Assembly: GCF_051131705.1 (NCBI RefSeq)
Contig: NZ_CP180316.1
Span: forward strand, 3,906,001 to 3,970,000
Direction of reading: 5' to 3'
Source of the DNA: Arthrobacter_M sp030063245
Lineage (GTDB): Bacteria; Actinomycetota; Actinomycetes; Actinomycetales; Micrococcaceae
Length of the DNA stretch: 64,000 bases
Shown one piece after another: positions 1-7,362 of this stretch. The first letter of the stretch is position 1; every line of letters starts with the position of its first letter. Made by a program: the position numbers and the translations under genes. The notes below the pieces were generated by a model. It was not told where the DNA came from. It saw nothing but the letters and a program-made list of their open reading frames with translations, and did no database searches.

Positions 1-36
1 GAAGCTGACCCCATTGCCTCGGCACCGGCGCGACAG

Positions 37-510
37 ATGGCGTCGGATCCGGCAGTCTCGGTGCCGGCAGTCTCGGATCCGGCAGTTTCGGTGCCGGCAG
101 GGCAGATCGTGCCGTGGCAGATCGTGCTGGGCGAGTTGGATCAAAAGATGGGCGTGGTCATCTCCGAGCAATCCGCCGAACGTGTCGTGGCCACGATGCC
201 GGTGGAGGGAAACCGCCAGTCCTTCGGGTTGCTGCACGGTGGCGCGTCCTTGGCCTTCGGCGAGGCAATTGGCTCCTGGGCCGCCGTCATCCATGCCAGC
301 ACCACCGGCCGGACCGCCGTCGGCGTGGACGTTTCGGCCACCCACCATCGTTCTGCCCGCAGCGGACTGGTGACCGGCATCGCCACGGCAATCCATCTTG
401 GCCGCACCACCACCAGCCACGAAGTGATCCTCTACGACGAGCAGGAACGCCGATTGTGCACGCTGCGGATCACCAACCTGATTCTGGACCGGCCGAACCC
501 CGCGGGGTAA
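37..510 (+). CDS. Hotdog-fold thioesterase (PaaI/MenI-like)
   Basis: A 157-residue acyl-CoA thioesterase of the hotdog superfamily. Residues about 70-85 carry the family core GLLHGGASLAFGEAIGS, with the Leu-His-Gly-Gly turn and the Glu that acts as catalytic base in YdiI/MenI-type enzymes, so it probably hydrolyses an aryl- or acyl-CoA. A role as the menaquinone thioesterase (1,4-dihydroxy-2-naphthoyl-CoA hydrolase) is possible because menB, menE and menA lie in the same window, but they are 12 kb away, so this is inference. A PaaI-type role in aromatic catabolism is the alternative. The first 22 residues are a Ser/Asp/Pro/Ala/Val repeat from a tandem duplication and are probably disordered. 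The start is uncertain because only 36 bases lie upstream. Confidence 0.8.
   Translation: MASDPAVSVPAVSDPAVSVPAGQIVPWQIVLGELDQKMGVVISEQSAERVVATMPVEGNRQSFGLLHGGASLAFGEAIGSWAAVIHASTTGRTAVGVDVSATHHRSARSGLVTGIATAIHLGRTTTSHEVILYDEQERRLCTLRITNLILDRPNPAG
43..102 (+). repeat. 15-bp tandem repeat, four copies
   Basis: Four head-to-tail 15-bp units alternate between TCGGATCCGGCAGTC and TCGGTGCCGGCAGTC forms, making a 30-bp unit present twice. They stay in frame and encode the alternating SDPAV/SVPAV pentapeptides at the N-terminus of the thioesterase. The unit length is a multiple of three, so copy-number change would not break the gene. Confidence 0.85.
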
Positions 511-755
511 CAGCGCCGATTACCCGATGATGGGCCTTGCCGGGCGTACGTGGTGGCTGAATGTGGTCAAACTCCAACGGCTGTCCGGCAGTGCTCGGAA
601 AATCAGGACCAGCCGAAATCCGCACACTGGCTGAGCTACCGGATAGGCATGCAGGGGCAAAAATCAGCAGCGGCAGGTCAGTGCACCAAACATTGGACCC
701 CGTGATCCACCAAACGGTTGATGACGAGGAAAATCCGAAGGCTAGACTCGAAAAT

Positions 756-1244
756 ATGGAAACAGTTCTGAACATATTGCACGTGGTCGCCGCGGTATTC
801 CTGATCGGCCCCATGGCCATTTTGCCGATGACCGCCATGGGAATGCTCCGCCGGGGCCGAAACAGCGACGTCGCCGCGCTGGCTAAATCGACCAATGTAT
901 TAAGCCTCCTGTCACTGCTGGTGGTGGTCTTCGGCTTCGGCGTGCTCGGCATGAGCGATCCCAAATACCACCTTTCGATCACCACCGGCTGGGTCCTGAT
1001 CTCGATCGTCGCGTACGTCGTGGCACTGGCACTGAACCTGTTCATCGTCGTACCAGCCATGCGCAAGGCCGCCGCGGGCGTTGACGTCACTTCCGGCGCC
1101 GGGGCCGCTTCGGCCGGCGGGACCGCTTTGGGGGCAGGGGAACCAGCCGGCGCCCGGGCCGGATACCCGCAGATTGCGGCATCGTCGGGACTCGTGACGC
1201 TGCTGCTGGTGCTCGTCGTTGTGCTTATGGTCTGGAAGCCCTAA
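756..1244 (+). CDS. DUF2269-family integral membrane protein
   Basis: A 162-residue membrane protein with about four hydrophobic helices: residues about 1-25 (ILHVVAAVFLIGPMAILPM), 48-68, 78-100 and a C-terminal helix ending in LLLVLVVVLMVWKP. This arrangement with the short HVVAAVFLIGP opening matches the uncharacterised DUF2269 family. The loop before the last helix is Gly/Ala-rich. The open frame extends upstream, but ATG 756 is chosen because a TAGACT -10 hexamer lies at 743-748, seven bases before it, the spacing of a leaderless transcript. No molecular function is known. It is convergent with the acetyltransferase gene. Confidence 0.7.
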   Translation: METVLNILHVVAAVFLIGPMAILPMTAMGMLRRGRNSDVAALAKSTNVLSLLSLLVVVFGFGVLGMSDPKYHLSITTGWVLISIVAYVVALALNLFIVVPAMRKAAAGVDVTSGAGAASAGGTALGAGEPAGARAGYPQIAASSGLVTLLLVLVVVLMVWKP

Positions 1245-1320
1245 ACTCCCCTACAGCCGCCGAAGGACGAACAACGACGGCGCCCGACTGGTAGTGCCGA
1301 CGACGACGGCGCACCGCCCG

Positions 1321-1914
1321 TTAGCGCTTTCTGGCCAGCCGAAACTCCAGGCCGTTTTTCACCATGGGCCATTCGGAATCAAGGATGGAAAACACGACAG
1401 TGTCCCGCAGCGACCCGTCCGCAAGCCGCTGATGATTGCGCAGCACGCCGTCCTGTTTGGCGCCAAGGCGGGAGATGGCTCCCCGCGACTGCTGATTCAT
1501 CCAGTGCGTGCGGAATTCCACGGCGATGCAGCCCAGGACCTCGAAGGCATGGGTCAGCAGCAGCAGCTTGGACGCCGCGTTGGTGCCCGTCCGCTGCGCA
1601 CCGGCGGCGTTCCAGGTGGAGCCGATCTCCAGGCGCCTGTTGGCCCGGTCAATGTTCATATACGTGGTCATGCCAATGATCCGGCCATCAGCGGTCCGCC
1701 GCGCCGTAAACGGGATCATCTGGCCGCTGGCCTGCAGGTCCAGCCGCCGCTCAATCTCCGCGCGCATGCCCTCCTGCCGCGGCACCGAGGTGTACCAAAG
1801 CTTCCATAATTCGCCGTCCTGCGCGGCGGCAACCAGCCCGTCGTGGTGTTCCATGGACAGGGGTTCCAGGGTAACCAGAGGTCCGGTCAGGGTGAGCGGT
1901 TGTATCTCCATCAT
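1321..1914 (-). CDS. GNAT family N-acetyltransferase (RimJ/RimL type)
   Basis: A 197-residue GCN5-related acetyltransferase that would transfer the acetyl group of acetyl-CoA to an amine. The central part has the strand-turn pattern seen in RimJ/RimL-like proteins (GRIIGMTTYMNIDRANRRLEIG, then the GTNAASKLLLLTHAFE helix that contacts the CoA pyrophosphate, then AVEFRTHWMNQQSRGAISRLGA). The usual Q/R-x-x-G-x-G/A loop is only partly kept (AQRTGTNA). The substrate cannot be predicted. The start at 1914 is supported by TAAACT on the minus strand six bases upstream (1926-1921), so the mRNA is probably leaderless. It is monocistronic, convergent with the DUF2269 gene. Confidence 0.8.
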   Translation of the reverse strand: MMEIQPLTLTGPLVTLEPLSMEHHDGLVAAAQDGELWKLWYTSVPRQEGMRAEIERRLDLQASGQMIPFTARRTADGRIIGMTTYMNIDRANRRLEIGSTWNAAGAQRTGTNAASKLLLLTHAFEVLGCIAVEFRTHWMNQQSRGAISRLGAKQDGVLRNHQRLADGSLRDTVVFSILDSEWPMVKNGLEFRLARKR

Positions 1915-1984
1915 GGGCCCAGTTTAGACGGGCAGACACCGCAGGAAGCTGACCAAGTCCCCTGATCGGGCCACCCCATTTCAC

Positions 1985-2006
1985 GTAGCACAATTTGTGC
2001 TACTTT
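1985..2006 (+). promoter_or_regulatory. vapBC promoter with palindromic operator
   Basis: A perfect inverted repeat GTAGCACA-ATT-TGTGCTAC spans 1985-2003 and overlaps an extended -10 element (TG-C-TACTTT, hexamer 2001-2006). The hexamer ends six bases before the vapB ATG at 2013, so the message should start at or next to the start codon. VapB-type antitoxins autorepress by binding such palindromes together with the toxin, so this is the likely operator. The role is inferred from position and symmetry. Confidence 0.7.
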
Positions 2007-2012
2007 AGCTAC

Positions 2013-2294
2013 ATGGGTAAGTCGGTGGGTATCAGGGAATTACGGCAAAACGCGTCAGCCATCCTGGCGGAGGCGCTGCGAACGGGCGAGCCGGTGAGCA
2101 TCACGTCCCATGGAAAGCTCCAGGCAACGCTGGTTCCCGCGGCTGTGGACCTCCGCTTCGAACAGCGCCTGATCGACAGCGGTGCGCTGAAACCTGGCAC
2201 GGGCAGGGCCTGGGAGATTCAACCCATCGAAGCACCACCAGGGACCCCCTCCAGCAAAGAAATACTGGACGATCTGTCCGCGGACCGCTTGTGA
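2013..2294 (+). CDS. vapB: Type II antitoxin, Phd/YefM-VapB-like
   Basis: A 93-residue antitoxin. Residues 1-45 (VGIRELRQNASAILAEALRTGEPVSITSHGKLQATLVP) match the Phd/YefM DNA-binding fold, with the conserved IRELRQNAS helix and the strand that leads to the T/S-x-G-K turn. The C-terminal half (EAPPGTPSSKEILDDLSADRL) is the variable toxin-binding tail. It should dimerise, bind its own promoter and neutralise the VapC encoded next to it. ATG 2013 is preferred to the upstream in-frame alternative because it is the leaderless position six bases after the -10 hexamer. Its stop overlaps the toxin start by four bases (GTGA), a sign of translational coupling. Confidence 0.88.
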   Translation: MGKSVGIRELRQNASAILAEALRTGEPVSITSHGKLQATLVPAAVDLRFEQRLIDSGALKPGTGRAWEIQPIEAPPGTPSSKEILDDLSADRL

Positions 2295-2698
2295 TCTATT
2301 TCGACACCTCAGCGCTTGTGAAGTTGATACGTACCGAAGCCGAAACTTCAAGCTTCCAACAGTTCCTGCTGGACAACAGCCATGAAATGCACGCCACCTC
2401 TGCGTTAGGCATCGTCGAGATCCACCGTGCCGCCATGCGGATCGGAGCCGCCGCACAAATGCGTGCCTTCGAGGTTGCTGAAGCTTTCGGTACCCTGGCC
2501 TTGACACCGTCAGTTCTGGCCAGGGCTGCCGCCGCAGAACCAGCAAGCCTGCGGACCCTCGACGCAATTCACATATCCACGGCCCTGCTGACCGAAGCTT
2601 CGCTGCTGGTGACCTACGACAAACGCATGACGGAATCCGCCCGGCTGTACGGCTTATCCGTTGCCAGCCCCGGAGCCGCCGACGAGCCGCTTCGGTAG
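2291..2698 (+). CDS. vapC: PIN-domain ribonuclease toxin VapC
   Basis: A 135-residue PIN-domain protein of the VapC family, a Mg-dependent RNase held inactive by its antitoxin. Acidic residues of the active site are visible: Asp5 in YFDTSALVKL, Glu43 in ALGIVEIHRA, and the Asp of RTLDAIHIS near residue 93, followed by the typical TYDKRM segment near 112. The length is normal for the family, so the toxin looks intact. Translation starts at GTG 2291, overlapping the vapB stop. Its stop codon abuts the convergent hydroxyacyl-CoA dehydrogenase stop with no bases between, so no terminator fits between them. Confidence 0.9.
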   Translation: MIYFDTSALVKLIRTEAETSSFQQFLLDNSHEMHATSALGIVEIHRAAMRIGAAAQMRAFEVAEAFGTLALTPSVLARAAAAEPASLRTLDAIHISTALLTEASLLVTYDKRMTESARLYGLSVASPGAADEPLR

Positions 2699-3580
2699 CT
2701 AGCCTTTCCAGTCAAAGAAGCCGCTGCCGGACTTGCGCCCCAGTTCGCCGCGGGCCACCTTGTCACGCAGGATCTGCGGAGGCGCAAACCGCTCCCCCAG
2801 AGTCGAGTGGAGATACTCTGCAATTGAGAGTCTGACGTCGAGCCCGACGATGTCGGTGGTCCGCAGCGGCCCCACCGGATGCTTGTAGCCCAGCACCATG
2901 GCCGCATCAATGTCCTCGGGGGAAGCCACCCCCTCTTCCACCATCCGCATGGCTTCCAGCGCAATGGCAACGCCCAGCCGCGAGGAGGCGAAGCCGGGTG
3001 CGTCCCGGACGACGACGGGCGTCTTGCCCAGCGCGTCGACCCAGCCGCGGGCCGCAGATTCCAGCTCGGCCGAGGTGTGCTCGGCCAGCACGATTTCCAC
3101 CAGCAGCGACGCCGGAACCGGATTGAAGAAATGCAGTCCGCAGAAACGCTCGGGACGTTTCAATTGCTCCGCGAGGGCGCCGATGGACAGGGACGACGTA
3201 TTGGTGGCAAGCCACGCGGCCGGGTCCAGCTTCTCCTCCACAGACGTCAGGGCGGCACTCTTGAGGGCAAAATCCTCCGGCACCGCCTCCACCACGAGGG
3301 CACAGCCGGCGAAGGCGGCATAATCGGTAGCGACGCTGAGCCGTGAGGTCAGCGTGGCCAGCGGTTCCGCCGTCGTCCCGCGTGCCACACTTTTGGCCAA
3401 CGCTTCGGTGACACGGTCGTGCGCGGCGGCGGCGGCGTCGTCGTCTCGCTCCACCACCACGACGGCGGCACCGGCCACGGCGAAGGCATGCGCAATGCCG
3501 GCCCCCATCCGGCCGCCGCCGAGCACCCCAACACGGTCGGGGAAGGGATCGTCAGGGAACTTGCGGGCCGGGTCGCTCAT
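2699..3580 (-). CDS. 3-hydroxyacyl-CoA dehydrogenase
   Basis: A 293-residue NAD-dependent dehydrogenase that oxidises 3-hydroxyacyl-CoA to 3-oxoacyl-CoA in beta-oxidation-like routes. The N-terminus has the Rossmann motif GVLGGGRMGAGIAHAFAVAG. The catalytic His is in GLHFFNPVPASLLVEIV, and the C-terminal helical domain begins DAPGFASSRLGVAIALEAMRMVEEG. The length matches single-domain 3-hydroxybutyryl-CoA dehydrogenases. It is the last gene of a three-gene operon after the thiolase and hydratase, and its ATG overlaps the hydratase stop by four bases. Together the three enzymes do hydration, oxidation and thiolysis. The substrate could be a phenylacetate-derived or ordinary fatty acyl-CoA. Confidence 0.9.
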   Translation of the reverse strand: MSDPARKFPDDPFPDRVGVLGGGRMGAGIAHAFAVAGAAVVVVERDDDAAAAAHDRVTEALAKSVARGTTAEPLATLTSRLSVATDYAAFAGCALVVEAVPEDFALKSAALTSVEEKLDPAAWLATNTSSLSIGALAEQLKRPERFCGLHFFNPVPASLLVEIVLAEHTSAELESAARGWVDALGKTPVVVRDAPGFASSRLGVAIALEAMRMVEEGVASPEDIDAAMVLGYKHPVGPLRTTDIVGLDVRLSIAEYLHSTLGERFAPPQILRDKVARGELGRKSGSGFFDWKG

Positions 3581-4413
3581 TTTTTGTTCCTTTTCTTGTC
3601 CTTGTTCCTGTCCAGGAAGGCCTGCATCCGTTCGAACTTAGCGGGCGATTCAAAAAGTACGGACTGTGCGTCCATATCCGCCTGCGGATGCATCCCCTCC
3701 GGAACATGGAAAAGGGCCTTGGTGAACTGCACGGCCAGCTGATCCTGTGCGGCAATCCGATCCGCCAGTGCATTGGCCGCGTCCATCAGGGCCTCGGGTT
3801 CGTGCAGCTCGGTAATCAGGTGCAGAGCCAGCGCCTCCTGGGCGTTGAGCACGCGGCCGGCCAGCAGGACTTCCTTCGCCACCGGCTCGCCTATCAGCTC
3901 GCGCAGCCGCCAGCTGGCACCGGCCGCGGCGAGAATACCCAGCCCGGTCTCCGGATTGCCGATCTTCACCGAGGGGGTGCCGATCCTGAAGTCGGCGGCA
4001 TAGGCCAGTTCCGCGCCGCCGCCCAGGGTGTAGCCGTCCAGGGCTGCGATCACGGGCATTTTCAGGGCCGCAATCCGCATGAACAGCTTGATATTGATGC
4101 CCTGCAGCGCATCCGCGCGGCGGCGTTCGCGCAGCTCGGCGATGTCCGCGCCGGAGGCAAACACGGCCGGACCGGAGCCAGCCGCACCAGAGCCAGCATC
4201 GCCGGAACCCGTGCCGCCGGAAAGGATCAGGATTTTCGGCGTGGCCTCCAGAAGCGCGCAGACGGCGTGCAACTCGTCCACCATTTCCTGGTTGATCGCA
4301 TTTCGCGCCTGCGGTCGGTTCAGCTGGACCAGCAGCCGGTCCGGGCGCTCCTCAACCAACAGCGTCCGGTACGCGTCTACGGAAGGCTGCGCCGGCCCGG
4401 GGCTATCCGGCAT
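3577..4413 (-). CDS. Enoyl-CoA hydratase/isomerase
   Basis: A 278-residue crotonase-family protein that adds water to a 2-enoyl-CoA. The oxyanion-hole segment FASGADIAEL is near residue 90. The helix with the first catalytic Glu (YTLGGGAELAYAADF) and the loop with the second (GNPETGLGILAAAG) are both present, so hydratase chemistry is expected. A Gly/Ser/Ala insertion of about 20 residues precedes the FASGAD motif. The start at MPDSPGP (4413) is chosen because its ATG shares a base with the thiolase TGA (TGATG), the usual coupled arrangement. The frame stays open 48 bases further upstream, inside the thiolase gene. Confidence 0.9.
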   Translation of the reverse strand: MPDSPGPAQPSVDAYRTLLVEERPDRLLVQLNRPQARNAINQEMVDELHAVCALLEATPKILILSGGTGSGDAGSGAAGSGPAVFASGADIAELRERRRADALQGINIKLFMRIAALKMPVIAALDGYTLGGGAELAYAADFRIGTPSVKIGNPETGLGILAAAGASWRLRELIGEPVAKEVLLAGRVLNAQEALALHLITELHEPEALMDAANALADRIAAQDQLAVQFTKALFHVPEGMHPQADMDAQSVLFESPAKFERMQAFLDRNKDKKRNKK

Positions 4414-5615
4414 CAGAGCGCCTGCACCATCAGGGCGGTGCCCTGACCGACGCCGACACACATGGTGGCAAGCCCGGTTTCCGCACCTTCGCGTTCCATC
4501 CGGCCCAGCAGCGTGATGACGATCCGGGAGCCGGAGGAACCCAGCGGATGGCCCAGCGCGATGGCGCCGCCGTCCCGGTTGACGATCTCCGGGTCCAGGC
4601 CAAGCCGGCGAATACAGGCCAGCGACTGCGTGGCGAACGCCTCGTTGAGTTCCACCGCCCCGATAGTCTCCAGCGCGATCCCGGTGCGCGCCAGCAGCTT
4701 CCGGGTGGCCGGAACGGGGCCCAGACCCATGATCTCCGGAGCCAACCCCGCGGAAACGCCGTCCAGCACCCGGGCCCGCGGTGTCAGGCCGAAGCGCTTC
4801 AGCGCCGCTTCACTGGCCACCATCACCGCGGAGGCGCCGTCGTTGACCGAAGAGGAATTGCCGGCGGTGACGATGCCGTCGGGTTTGACAATGGAGCGCA
4901 GCTTGGCCAGCGCATCCGCAGTGGTTTCCCGGCGTGGACCCTCATCCGTATCCACGGGCGCCTTCGCCGTCTGCACCGGGACTATCTCCGCCGCGAAACG
5001 GCCGGCGTCAATGGCGGCGAGGGCCTTCTGGTGCGAAGACAACGCGAACGCGTCCGCGTCCCCGCGGCTGATGCCGTCCAGCTCAGCCACTTCCTCGGCC
5101 GTCTGCGGCATCGAGTAGGTCGCCTTGTCGCGTGCCGTGAACGCCTGGTTGGCGAAGCGCCACCCGATGGAGGTGTCCGCCAGTTCGCCGGGCTTGGCGA
5201 AAGCCTTCTCCGGTTTAGCCATGACCCACGGTGCCCGGCTCATGGATTCCACCCCGCCGGCTATCACCACGTCAGCGGCGCCGGACTTGATCATCTGCGA
5301 GGCCATGATGATCGCCGACATGCCGGAGGCACACAGCCGGTTCACGGTGATGCCCGGAATGTCGTCGGGCAGCCCCGCCAGCAGGGTGCTCATCCGTGCG
5401 ACATTGCGGTTGTCCTCGCCGGCCTGATTGGCGCACCCGAGAATTACTTCGTCGATACCCGCCGGATCCATTCCGGTCCGGGAAACGAGGGAGCTGAGAG
5501 TCAGCGCCGCGAGGTCGTCCGGCCGGACGCCGGCGAGGGCTCCACCGTACCGGCCCACGGGTGTGCGCACTCCATCGACCAGGAATGCCTGAGGTCCGTC
5601 AAAAGCATGGGTCAT
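4413..5615 (-). CDS. Acetyl-CoA acetyltransferase (thiolase)
   Basis: A 400-residue thiolase that cleaves 3-oxoacyl-CoA with CoA. The nucleophilic Cys is in NRLCASGMSAI, the catalytic His in GGAIALGHPLGSSGSR, and the second Cys in TMCVGVGQGTA near the end. Length and motifs suit degradative PcaF/PaaJ/FadA-type thiolases. ATG 5615 is chosen over an in-frame ATG at 5657 because AAGGA sits seven bases before it. It leads the operon thiolase-hydratase-dehydrogenase. A PaaR-like palindrome lies 55-68 bases upstream, suggesting control by a TetR-type repressor that senses an acyl-CoA. Confidence 0.92.
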   Translation of the reverse strand: MTHAFDGPQAFLVDGVRTPVGRYGGALAGVRPDDLAALTLSSLVSRTGMDPAGIDEVILGCANQAGEDNRNVARMSTLLAGLPDDIPGITVNRLCASGMSAIIMASQMIKSGAADVVIAGGVESMSRAPWVMAKPEKAFAKPGELADTSIGWRFANQAFTARDKATYSMPQTAEEVAELDGISRGDADAFALSSHQKALAAIDAGRFAAEIVPVQTAKAPVDTDEGPRRETTADALAKLRSIVKPDGIVTAGNSSSVNDGASAVMVASEAALKRFGLTPRARVLDGVSAGLAPEIMGLGPVPATRKLLARTGIALETIGAVELNEAFATQSLACIRRLGLDPEIVNRDGGAIALGHPLGSSGSRIVITLLGRMEREGAETGLATMCVGVGQGTALMVQAL

Positions 5616-5669
5616 CAGAACTTCCTTCACGCAAGGGGCCGGAACGCCGTCGTTCATGGCCGGAAAATT

Positions 5670-5683
5670 ACCGACCGCTCGTT
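5670..5683 (-). promoter_or_regulatory. Candidate PaaR-like TetR operator before thiolase
   Basis: ACCGACCGCTCGTT matches the core ACCGNNCGNNCGGT reported for the phenylacetate repressor PaaR of corynebacteria at nine of ten fixed positions. It lies in the gap between the permease gene and the thiolase start, next to an AT-rich stretch that could hold the -10 region. The consensus is quoted from memory, so this is a candidate only. Confidence 0.4.
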
Positions 5684-5766
5684 CTATAAATAAATCACGA
5701 CGGCGGCGTCCCGGTCAACCAGCGCTCCACCGCAGGTGCACCGAAGGTTTAGGTGCAAGAGGTCGG

Positions 5767-7224
5767 TTAGGTGAACAGGGCGTTTCGGGGCTCGTTCTTT
5801 TTCACAAACTGCCAGCCGAGCCACAGCACCACCGCGAAGAACGGAATGGTGGCCAAGGTCCACAACCCGAGCAGGAAAACGTCACCGTCTTTGCTGGTCA
5901 TCGTGTCAAACCCGATCAGTATAGTGATGGCCAGCAGCGCCAGCAGCCCGATCCAGCTGGTCCAGGGCGCGCCGGGCATCGGCAGACTCGAAATCCGCCC
6001 CTTCTTTTTCCGCAGCATGATCTGGCAGGCAAAGATGGACGCCCAAGTGAAGATGACTCCGATGGACGCCGTATTCAGCGCCAAGTCAAATGCGTGCGAG
6101 CCGCCCAGCCAGATGTTCAGCAAAATTCCCACCAGATATACACCTGCGATGCTCAGGATGGCAGCGTACGGTACGTGCCGCGAGGACATTTTTGTCAGCC
6201 ACTGGGGAGCGTGCCCATTATTGGCCATAGTGCGGAAAACCCGGCCGATCGAATACAACCCGGAGTTACAGGAGGAGAGCGCGGCCGTGATCACCACGAT
6301 GTTCATCACGGAGCCCACCCAGCCGAGACCCATGGTGCTGAAAACGGTCACGAAGGGGCTCTCCCCGGTTTTGTAATGATCCGAGGGCATCAGCATGGCA
6401 AGCAGCGTCACCGAACCGACGTAAAAGACAACGATACGAACGACGACGGCTCGGATCGCCTTGGGCACCTCGCGTTCGGGATTCTGCATCTCACCGGCCG
6501 TGATACCCACGAGCTCGATGGCGTTGTAGGCAAAAATCACGGCGTTCAGGACCAGGATCATCACCATGGCACCCTTGGGGAACATGCCGCCGTCGTCGTA
6601 GAACAGGTTGTTCATCGACGCGTGCGAGTCACCCACCTGGGCGTTGGTGACCACCATCAGGGTGCCGGCGATCAGGAACAACACGATGGCGGCGACCTTC
6701 AGGCAGGAGGCCCAGAACTCAAACTCGCCAAAGGCCTTGACGCTGAGCAGGTTGACGGCCACCAGCAGCACCAGAGCGCACAGGGCGCTGAGCTCCACCG
6801 GAACGTGCGGGAAGAAGAACTGGAAGTACAGGCCGATCGCAATCAGCTCGGCGATCCCTGTCATGGCCCAGTTAATGAAGTACATCCAGCCGGAAAGGTA
6901 GGCACCCTTCTTACCGAAAAGCTCCCCCGCGTACGAGACGAAGGAACCGGACGTCTGCCGGTACATGATCAGTTCACCCAGCGCGCGCATCAGCAGGTAG
7001 GCAATGACACCGGCGATGGCGTAGGAGAATATCAGCGCGGGCCCGGTGGAAGCCAGCCGGCCACCGGCACCCATAAACAGCCCGACCCCAATGGCACCGC
7101 CCATGGCTATCATGGTCACGTGCCGCCGGGACAGGGTCCGGGCGTACCCCTCCGACGTTATTCCCCCCGGGCCATCGCCTTTGACTGCTGTTAACGGATT
7201 TTCTTCGGCTAACTTATTGGACAC
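5767..7224 (-). CDS. Amino-acid permease (APC superfamily, AnsP/CycA-like)
   Basis: A 485-residue amino-acid/proton symporter with about twelve transmembrane helices. The first helix carries the substrate-binding signature IAMGGAIGVGLFMGAGGRL, and helix 6 lies around AVIFAYNAIELVGITAGEMQNPER, both diagnostic of the amino-acid transporter (AAT) group. The sequence resembles L-asparagine (AnsP) and D-serine/D-alanine (CycA) permeases most, but specificity cannot be assigned. The start is GTG 7224 with AAGGA six bases upstream. It stands alone, between the thiolase operon downstream and a transposase upstream. Confidence 0.85.
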   Translation of the reverse strand: MSNKLAEENPLTAVKGDGPGGITSEGYARTLSRRHVTMIAMGGAIGVGLFMGAGGRLASTGPALIFSYAIAGVIAYLLMRALGELIMYRQTSGSFVSYAGELFGKKGAYLSGWMYFINWAMTGIAELIAIGLYFQFFFPHVPVELSALCALVLLVAVNLLSVKAFGEFEFWASCLKVAAIVLFLIAGTLMVVTNAQVGDSHASMNNLFYDDGGMFPKGAMVMILVLNAVIFAYNAIELVGITAGEMQNPEREVPKAIRAVVVRIVVFYVGSVTLLAMLMPSDHYKTGESPFVTVFSTMGLGWVGSVMNIVVITAALSSCNSGLYSIGRVFRTMANNGHAPQWLTKMSSRHVPYAAILSIAGVYLVGILLNIWLGGSHAFDLALNTASIGVIFTWASIFACQIMLRKKKGRISSLPMPGAPWTSWIGLLALLAITILIGFDTMTSKDGDVFLLGLWTLATIPFFAVVLWLGWQFVKKNEPRNALFT

Positions 7225-7362
7225 ACAAATTCCTTCAGTTCAGATCACAATGCTTCCGCGGGCCGCACCGGACGAACGTCTCACCAACGGCTGACAACCG
7301 CTGGAACAGTGCACGAAGCAGGTAACAGTTTAGCCGAGCGAAGGCCCAGGACTCCTGACCTA

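Noticed and set aside
1245..1320. Terminator between the DUF2269 and GNAT genes
   Set aside because: The GACGGCG repeats there are direct, not inverted, so no stem is formed.
5656..7194. Long plus-strand frame antisense to the amino-acid permease
   Set aside because: Shadow of the permease; His/Gln-rich composition without family motifs.
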